From positions 554,501 through 618,500 of the forward strand of contig JACVVK020000144.1 in the NCBI GenBank assembly GCA_018292915.2: 64,000 nt of DNA, read 5' to 3'. Of this stretch, positions 56,495-64,000 are shown piece after piece (the stretch's first letter is position 1; the number at the start of each line of letters is the position of its first letter). The translations under genes were made by a program, and so were the position numbers. Source of the DNA: Batillaria attramentaria (taxonomy: Eukaryota > Mollusca > Gastropoda > Batillariidae). The notes under the pieces are model-generated. The model did not search any database. It was given only the letters and a program-made list of their open reading frames with translations, and had not been told where the DNA came from.

Positions 56495-57379
56495 GAACAG
56501 CAACTCTCACTCCCCTGTTCTACAGGCAAACGTGCTCAGAAGGAAATGTTTGGTGTTTTTTTAAAAAAAAAATTATGTTGTTACATCATAGGACGGGCTA
56601 AATTTTCCACGTTCATAGGCAAGCATCTGTGGTACAAACGCACGTCACTGCCGATCTCCCGAAGGGACGATTTAGCAATTATAACTCTGACAATGACGTA
56701 AAACGTGTGTCATCCATGCTGGCATGTATGATGCAGCTTTGAACCCAGAGGGATCCTCAATGGCGCAAGTGATGGCAGGCTGTCTTCAGAGTGAAAGTAG
56801 GCGTGTTTCTGAATCAGAGACATACATAACATGTCTCTGTCTGAATGGACAGATCTATTATTACATTCAGTCCTAGAGCACGGGTGTGTATGCTTTTGTA
56901 ATCGTCTCTTATTCCACCACAAGGCAGGTACGTGATCGTCTGCACCGTGCAATAATACTTGCCTGTAGAGTGCAACACCTTGGCCTGTCAGAGTGCAACC
57001 CCCTTGCCGTTTACTCACATCCTGTTGGATCAGTGTACCACGTAAACAGTGCCATCAAAGCGCAACAATAATTGTCCGCTGGCAAAGATTTTGCCCAAAC
57101 GAAAAGTGGTCGGATATTCAAGACTTCGTTTCAAATCGAATCATATGACACACAAGTCTTCGCTTTTCTAAAAAAATTTCGCCATTTTTGAAAATGGCGC
57201 TGGCTGTAAGCAGTCACATTTTCACGCCCCGCCGAAAAAAGCATGCACTCTGGAGTCTAGGGATGGTCTAGAAATTATGCAGTATCTTTTCGCGATCTCT
57301 ACAACATGTGAAAAGCGGGAATTTCAGTGGGTTTCGTTTTTGCAACTGACTCACACTCAGAAGCATAATGTGTGTGTGG
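56495..57379. other. 3' flank of receptor B, no further gene
   Basis: Counterpart of 12948-13849. The X-box-like hairpin of copy A is reduced to GTTGTTACATCAT here (about 56578-56592). Confidence 0.45.
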
Positions 57380-57526
57380 GGGAGCCGGGGTGGCCGAATG
57401 GTAAGAGCGTTGGACCTCCAATGCTCGGGTCGTGAGGTCGATCCCCGCTGATTGTGCTGGCTTTTTCATCGTTGCCCCGTCTTTGATATCACCCGTACGT
57501 GGTGGAAAAGGACGTTAAACTCCCAA
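57380..57526 (+). mobile_element. SINE, internal deletion
   Basis: Same insertion as 13850-14012, but about 12 bp are missing between the tRNA-like head (GATCCCCGCTG) and the body (ATTGTGCTGGC). Confidence 0.85.
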
Positions 57527-57536
57527 CACCCGCATA

Positions 57537-57538
<2 letters not shown>

Positions 57539-57603
<65 letters not shown>

Positions 57604-57648
57604 CGTGCGAGCGTGCGTGCGAGAGAGAGAGAGAGAGAGGGGGGGGGT
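57539..57648. repeat. long (TG)n then (GA)n microsatellite
   Basis: About 30 TG units, CGTG variants, then GA and G runs. Considerably longer than in copy A. Confidence 0.95.
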
Positions 57649-58037
57649 CTCTTTTCCGATACCAGTAAGCAATCGTCTGTCAGTCAGGTTTGCGGGAAGT
57701 AACTCTGTCAAAGGGGAACGACTTTATTACAAGAATTCATTCACCCATGCAGAACCTCGCATACGCCAAAAAGTTTGTGACGTCAACCAGCTAGGCGAGC
57801 TCACACGACCTCATGTGTTTGGGGTGTTGCGTGTGCATAGAGGCACGGAAAGGGTTTCCAGTACTTTCTTTATGTCAGCATGCTTGATGTCAGAGAGTTT
57901 GCGTTCGTGTGCGCGCGGGCTGCATACATGACACAACGACTACGACTGTGACTACAGCAGGTCATTGAATGGAAACAACATATTGGGCTGGTGGCCATCT
58001 TGTTAGTTTACTGTGATAGCTACGTCAGTGTTGATTT

Positions 58038-60897
58038 TTGGCTCACTTGTGTAACAAAGTGAGTCTATGTAATAACCCTCCGTCGTCTGTCTGTGTGTCT
58101 GTCTGTCTGTGTGTCTGTCTGTCTGTCTGTGTGTCCACAGTAAACCTTAACATTGGCATTTTCTCAGAAACAATGTGCAGCAGAGGCACCAAACTTGGCA
58201 AGCTGATAGACAGCCATGAGACCTTTCAAAATATACCATATTGGTTGACCTTGACTCAAGGTCAAGGTCACTAGAGCTGTCTGTTTGGAAATTTTACATT
58301 GGCTTTTTCTCAGAATCTAGAAAAGCCAGAGACATCAAACTTTGCATGATGATAGACATTGACAACACCTTTACTGACATACCTGTATTCAGTGACTTTG
58401 AGTCAAGGTCAAGGCCATAAAAGCTCTTTAGCGGAAACCTTCCAAAACCTTAACATTGGCATTTTCTCAGAAACAATGAACAGCAGAGGCACCAAACTTG
58501 GCGTGCTGATAGACAGCCTTAGGACGTTTCAAAACATACCATATTGACTGACCTTGAACCAAGGTCAAGGTCACTAAAGCTGTCTGTTTGGCAATTTTAC
58601 ATTGGCTTTTTCTCAGAATCCAGAAAAGCCAGAGACATCAAACTTTGCATGATGACAGATATTGACAACACCTTTACTGACATACCTGTATTCAATGACT
58701 TTGAGTCAAGGTCAAGGCCATACAAGCTGTTTGCGGAAAAGCTTCCAAAACCTTAACATTGGCATTTTCTCAGAAACAATAAACGGCAGAAGCACCAAAC
58801 CTGGCTTTCTGATAGACAACAGTAAGACCTTCCGAGACATACCGTTTAATGACCTTGACTGAAGGTCAAGGTCATTAAAGCTGTCTTATTGGAAATTTAC
58901 AACTGCCATTTTCTCAGAATCTAGGGGTACCAGAGGCATCAAACTTTGCATGACGACAGACATTGACAAAACATGTACTGGCATACTTGTATTCAATTTC
59001 CTTGAGTCAAGGTCAAGGCCACTTTTAAAATGTTTTCCAGAGACCTTAATGTTAGCATTTTCTTGGAAAGACCAAACAGCAGAGGCACCAAGCAAGGCAC
59101 AATGATAGGCAGCATTGAGAACTATGCAGATAGGTCAAGGTCAATACAGCTGTCTGTTGTGAAATTTTACATTACCATTTGTACAGAAGCTGTGAAAACT
59201 AGAGCTGTAACAAAGTGAGTCTATGTAATAACCCTCCGTCGTCTATCTGTGTGTCTGTCTGTCTGCGTGTCTGTCTGTCTGTCTGTGTGTCCACAGTAAA
59301 CCTTAACATTGGCATTTTCTCAGAAACAATGTGCAGCAGAGGCACCAAACTTGGCAAGCTGACAGACAGCCATGAGACCTTCCAAAATATACCATATTGG
59401 TTGACCTTGACTCAAGGTCAAGGTCACTAGAGCTGTCTGTTTGGAAATTTTACATTGGCTTTTTCTCAGAATCTAGAAAAGCCAGAGACATCAAACTTTG
59501 CATGATGATAGACATTGACAACACCTTTACTGACATACCTGTATTCAGTGACTTTGAGTCAAGGTCAAGGTCATAAAAGCTCTTTAGCGGAAACCTTCCA
59601 AAACCTTAACATTGGCATTTTCTCAGAAACAATGAACAGCAGAGGCACCAAACTTGGCGTGCTGATAGACAACCGTAAGAGCCAACAAAACATACCATAT
59701 TGACTGACCTTGATCCCAGGTCAAGGTCACTAGAGCTGTCTGTTTGGAAATTTTACATTGGCTTTTTCTCAGAATCTAGAAAAGCCAGAGACATCAAACT
59801 TTGCATGATGATAGACATTGACAACACCTTTACTGACATACCTGTATTCAGTGACTTTGAGTCAAGGTCAAGGCCATAAAAGCTCTTTAGCGGAAACCTT
59901 CCAAAACCTTATCATTGGCATTTTCTCAGAAACAATGAACAGCAGAGGCACCAAACTTGGCGTGCTGATAGACAGCCTTAGGACGTTTCAAAATATACCC
60001 TATTGACTGACCTTGAACCAAGGTCAAGGTCACTAAAGCTGTCTGAGTGGCAATTTTACATTGGCTTTTTCTCAGAATCTAGAAAAGCCAGAGACATCAA
60101 ACTTTGCATGATGACAGATATTGACAACACCTTTACTGACATACCTGTATTCAATGACTTTGAGTCAAGGTCAAGGCCATACAAGCTGTTTGCGGAAAAG
60201 CTTTCAAAACCTTAACATTGGCATTTTCTCAGAAACAATAAACGGCAGAAGCACCAAACCTGGCTTGCTGATAGACAACAGTAAGACCTTCCGAGACATA
60301 CCGTTTAATGACCTTGACTGAAGGTCAAGGTCATTAAAGCTGTCTTATTGGAAATTTACAACTGCCATTTTCTCAGAATCTAGGGGTACCAGAGGCATCA
60401 AACTTTGCATGACGACAGACATTGACAAAACCTGTACTGGCATACTTGTATTCAATTTCCTTGAGTCAAGGTCAAGGCCACTTAAAATGTTTTCCAGAGA
60501 CCTTAATGTTAGCATTTTCTTGGAAAGACCAAACAGCAGAGGCACCAAGCAAGGCACAATGATAGGCAGCATTGAGAACTATGCAGATAGGTCAAGGTCA
60601 ATACAGCTGTCTGTTGTGAAATTTTACATTACCATTTGTACAGAAGCTGTGAAAACTAGAGCTATCAAACGTGGCATAAAGATAGTCATTGATAAGCTCT
60701 TCACTTACAGATCTCATTTGAATGATCTTGGCCCAAGGTCAAGGTGATACAAGCTGTCCTTGGAAAACTGTTATATTGCCATTTGCCATTTTCTTAGGAA
60801 CTATGAACACAAGAAACACCTTACTTCAGGAAAGACAGTGACAGCTTTACAAACATACTCTTTTGAATGACCTTGACCCATCTCACAAGTGAGCCAA
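58038..60897 (+). mobile_element. TIR-bounded 303-bp array element, expanded (copy B)
   Basis: The same TIRs as 14488-16162 bound it: TTGGCTCACTTGTG at 58038 and CACAAGTGAGCCAA at 60884-60897. The header (GTAACAAAGTGAGTCTATG) occurs twice, at about 58050 and again at 59207 in the middle. The array is therefore a truncated element followed by a nearly full one. Period-matched points lie at 58359 and 58662, then 59515, 59818 and 60121, all 303 bp apart within blocks. The join is GAGCT|GTAACAAAG. This is consistent with unequal exchange after the segmental duplication. Confidence 0.78.
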
Positions 60898-61118
60898 GAA
60901 GGCTTTGCTCCTCTAGTTTCATTTTCTTTCTTTCCTCATTTTCTTCCTCCTTCTCTTGTCCTTTCTCTTCTTCTTCCCCATCTTCTGCGTTTTCTTTCTC
61001 TTCTGCTCTTTTAATGTTGTTTCCATAGTAATGGAAGAACAAACAAGCAAACGAAAAAACCACTGTAGCTGACGTGGGATTTGGCGTAGTAGGTTAGGCT
61101 TCCCCTGTCACGGATCTT

Positions 61119-61355
61119 GGTGGGCAGGAATTTGGTGGGATTTTTCCTTACCAAATTCACGTGCAGACTCGTTTGCGGTGCCTGTCTTGTGTTTGTGTAC
61201 ACGCACGTACAATCGGGACGGACCAGATAAATAAAACGAGTACACATCAGAAGAGTATCACCTGTGTGCATGTCAGATTTTGCTGTGGTGGGTTTACAAC
61301 CAGGAACCTCTCCCGATGTAGGAGAGAGGTGGATTCAGCACCCAACAGGGTGAAA
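61119..61355 (+). repeat. dispersed repeat R2, copy B downstream
   Basis: Counterpart of 16384-16620. Confidence 0.65.
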
Positions 61356-63681
61356 AGGTGTTCAAACACCTTTTTTGGGCCCAGTGTCCATAAAAGCACC
61401 TGTGAATTTGAACCGAGTCGAGTCACTGCAGTGAGAGGCTTGTCGTCTGCTACCTCCCCGTGAAGGGAAGCGGACTGCTTGTCTAGATGCGCTCCGACTC
61501 AAAAGGAGCTTCGTGAATGGTGTACTGGCAGTTATAGAATGTGTCTTCAGTCAAAGTTTAGCACTTGTGTTTTTGAACTGACAATGTCTTGCTGGCATAA
61601 AAAGGCGAACTTTATGTTGTTTGGTTGCGATCTCCCGACTTCACCTCAACCCCTGTGTCTCTTACACGCGTTTTTCAGCTTATTGTAGGGTAACCACTCG
61701 GAAACACAATGAATTGGCGAAAAAAAAAGAAGAAAACAAAAGGATATGTGTGTGTTTGCCAATGCTCGAGGGGTGGTCTGCGACATAGATCAAATACTCC
61801 TCGGTAACCAACAGAGCCATGTGGTGTACAGTGAACCTGGCTTATATTGAAGGTCTGCTTAGGCCCCGGACAGAGTTGTTCTTGTTCTTTGATATATTGG
61901 CCATAATTAATCACAAGGCAGAGTTTCACTGGCTCTGAAGCGAAAAATAAAGTTAATGGACACATTTATGAGCAGATGAAAGTTTTGCATATCTCCAAAT
62001 GGTACAGTTTTCTGTTTCCAGTTGTTACGAGCGTGGCTGTGCCTTTTGTTTGTGTTTTGTTTGTGTGCAGAAAGGTAACAGCTGTATTGTTTTTTCCCCC
62101 CGAAGATTGAGTGAGACAGAGAAGTCGCTACGTTAAGTTTATATTGTGTTTTAGTAATGTAATTGTAAATCTGTTTCCGTGTTCCAGAGGTTTCTAATTG
62201 TTATCACGAGTATTCGAGAAGTGGTGACCTTGTTTTGACTGTAACTATTTCGCCTCAGGCGGCGGTATGCACTTTAGGCCTAGAGCTGAGTCGCTCGGAA
62301 ATTTCGTGCAAATCGCTGTGTTATGACTTGTTTACCATTGGAAGGTGTTATATAACGCGCCTAGGTTCGGCGGGCAGGTACTTGATTATTCTGGATTCTT
62401 CTTGTAACCGGCCTCTCTCTCGTCTCTCTCTCTCATCAGATACGGATAAGTCGGGTCGGGTTCGGGACTTTTTAATCAGCACTCAGCAGTATAAGCATAA
62501 ACAAAAAGTAAAAAGAGGAAACCGTGAAACATACAACATCACACTCGCATAAGCAATAACTACAACCGTGGCTTACGTCTGTCCATCTAATTTAACATCA
62601 TGACCAAATTCACAAGTCAGAAATAACAAATGCTAATATCATACATCCATCTACTATAATGGATAGCAAAATAATGGCGAATACTTATAAACAATCACAA
62701 CATGCAATTGCATCATGCACTATGTACCATCAATATACAGTATAAACATAATCACCACCTACCCTGTGGGAAATACACAGGGGTTTGACACACAACCTCA
62801 GGCTCCGTCCGCTCCCGCTGATCAGCGTGACGATATCCTGAATTAACACAATACTATTACTATATATATCTCAAATCCTAACTGCATAAAATACTAAATT
62901 ACCAGCAACTAACCTCAACTTGATCCACATAACCGTTACCGTAATACTAACACAGTATGTAACACCAATATCACTTCCTCCAAATACTGGCAAAATAGAG
63001 GCTTCCAAATAGAAACTAACTGGTTAAAACTACTAACACCTTTACAAACTTATATCACTTTCTCAGTACAAACATTCGGCTACTATTTATTCATCCTCAT
63101 CCATTCATTCATAAGTACGAACAATCAAACACATGTATGAAACGCACCCGTGATTCGAATGTGAAAGTCGAATATTTCCAAAAGGTCAAAACCCTTGTCA
63201 ACCACCAAATTCCGCTTCACTGACAGAAAACAGTCGGCTAGTCTCTTCAACGGCCAAAAGTAGAATGAGCTAGTATACAGAAGTGAGAACTCACACACCT
63301 TGGTAAACTGTTCTCGCACACTATACTGCACAAAACAGTCACCGGAAAGGGTAAAACACAATTGAACCATTCTCCTGACCAGAATCTGTACTCTGACCAT
63401 ACTAACAACATACTAACAAATATAAGGTAGCATTAGTGTAAATCACATAATCTATTCTAGTACAGTGTAGAACTGAAATGTAAATCACGCGTTGTTTGTA
63501 CTCCCTACCACATACACCCCCCTGCTGAGGAATGGCGTCCCCGACATTCAAAAACTATATCTTATGTTTTAAAATAGTAATAAGGTGATTTACCTTCTGA
63601 TTTTTGATTGGTTCTTTTATGAGAGTGGTCCAGAATTTACTAGAATGTTGTAACTGTATATAAGGCCCGGAGATGTTTGCG
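61356..63681. other. no recognised gene
   Basis: Counterpart of 16621-18945. It includes the left Tigger-like terminus at 61827-61848 and the undiagnosed 91-codon minus-strand frame at 63125-63400. Confidence 0.4.
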
Positions 63682-63711
63682 CGCGCGCGCGCGCGCGCGT
63701 GTGTGTGTGTG
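63682..63711. repeat. (CG)n(TG)n at the right edge of duplication copy B
   Basis: An alternating CG run followed by a TG run, directly joined to inverted repeat R1. Alternating purine-pyrimidine tracts of this kind can adopt Z-DNA. Confidence 0.9.
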
Positions 63712-63960
63712 AATTTTTCCTTCTCGTATGTGGCACCGTTCATTCGGGCCGATCGTCGGGGGTTCTCTCCGGGTACTCCGGCTTCCTCCCCCTCTGCTTT
63801 GGAAATGTTCAGCCCACTAAGTTTGAAAAATAAATGCATATCTAAATTCCGAAATTTAAATAGCTGAGCTGACCCTTCGCACCACGTGATTGTAATACGT
63901 TTATGTCCTGTGTGTGAGAGAATGCGTGTGATTCACGTGAGCGTGCGTATTGGGTTTAGC
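63711..63960 (-). repeat. dispersed repeat R1, inverted copy
   Basis: The reverse complement of this stretch resembles 7730-7950 (for example AGTACCCGGAGAGAACC and CTAAACCCAAT) with clear divergence. It begins immediately at the duplication edge. Confidence 0.65.
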
Positions 63961-64000
63961 TCGCGGCGCTTTGAGCCAAAATATTTGGGATAAAGCGCCT

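Larger units (their letters stand above)
44029..63681 (+). repeat. segmental duplication, copy B
   Basis: Direct copy of 4340-18945. Private features are a 5.1-kb intron insertion (47254-52345), an expanded 303-bp array (58038-60897), a lengthened TG tract (57539-57599), and absence of the fold-back insertion. The right edge is in a CG/TG tract (63681-63711), followed by an inverted copy of repeat R1. Confidence 0.93.

Overview
The window looks like genomic DNA of a mollusc, most likely a gastropod. The basis is a GRL101-type receptor (a family first described in the snail Lymnaea), many copies of a tRNA-derived SINE whose 3' part ends in the GGACGTTAAAC type of tail seen in molluscan SINEs, dense microsatellites, degraded LINEs and non-autonomous DNA transposons, and intron-bearing genes with no operon structure. 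The species cannot be fixed from the sequence alone. LAYOUT. 1-4,339 is repeat-rich DNA with no recognisable gene. 4,340-18,945 and 44,029-63,681 are two direct copies (A and B) of one segmental duplication. Each copy carries an apparently intact two-exon receptor gene: a signal peptide and two CUB domains in exon 1, then an LDLa half-domain, a C-type-lectin domain, four LDLa modules, leucine-rich repeats and a seven-helix GPCR in exon 2. The 25-kb spacer (18,980-44,028) is a patchwork of mobile elements: a CR1/L2-like LINE, a broken L1/Tx1-like LINE, three copies of an unnamed 1.6-kb element with a 28-bp terminal palindrome, a Tigger-like MITE, SINEs, inverted-repeat elements and long CA/TG tracts. 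WHAT STANDS OUT. The copies are about 99% identical almost everywhere, including introns and the 2.87-kb receptor exon (about 12 substitutions, half of them synonymous). The CUB exon is the exception: 41 nucleotide substitutions in 876 nt change 28 residues, and only two are synonymous. This is the pattern expected of diversifying selection on a ligand-binding ectodomain. The changes are clustered, alter CUB core residues and move N-glycosylation sequons. DIFFERENCES BETWEEN COPIES. The intron of copy A holds a 1.2-kb head-to-head fold-back insertion with hammerhead-ribozyme-like cores (Penelope-like) and a 12-bp target duplication. The intron of copy B holds a 5.1-kb element with 1.2-kb terminal inverted repeats, into which a Tigger-like MITE has inserted. 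The opposite copy supplies the empty site for each event. Downstream of both genes lies an inverted-repeat-bounded element built from 303-bp tandem units, each carrying Ftz-F1/SF-1/ERR-type TCAAGGTCA sites. GENE FUNCTION. The receptors are single-pass-secretion, seven-helix membrane proteins whose large modular ectodomain probably binds a protein or carbohydrate ligand. The 7TM part resembles type C LGR/relaxin receptors (RXFP). Ligand and signalling partner are not visible. LIMITS. Alignments were made by eye, substitution counts are manual, and exon joining is inferred from splice signals and phase only.
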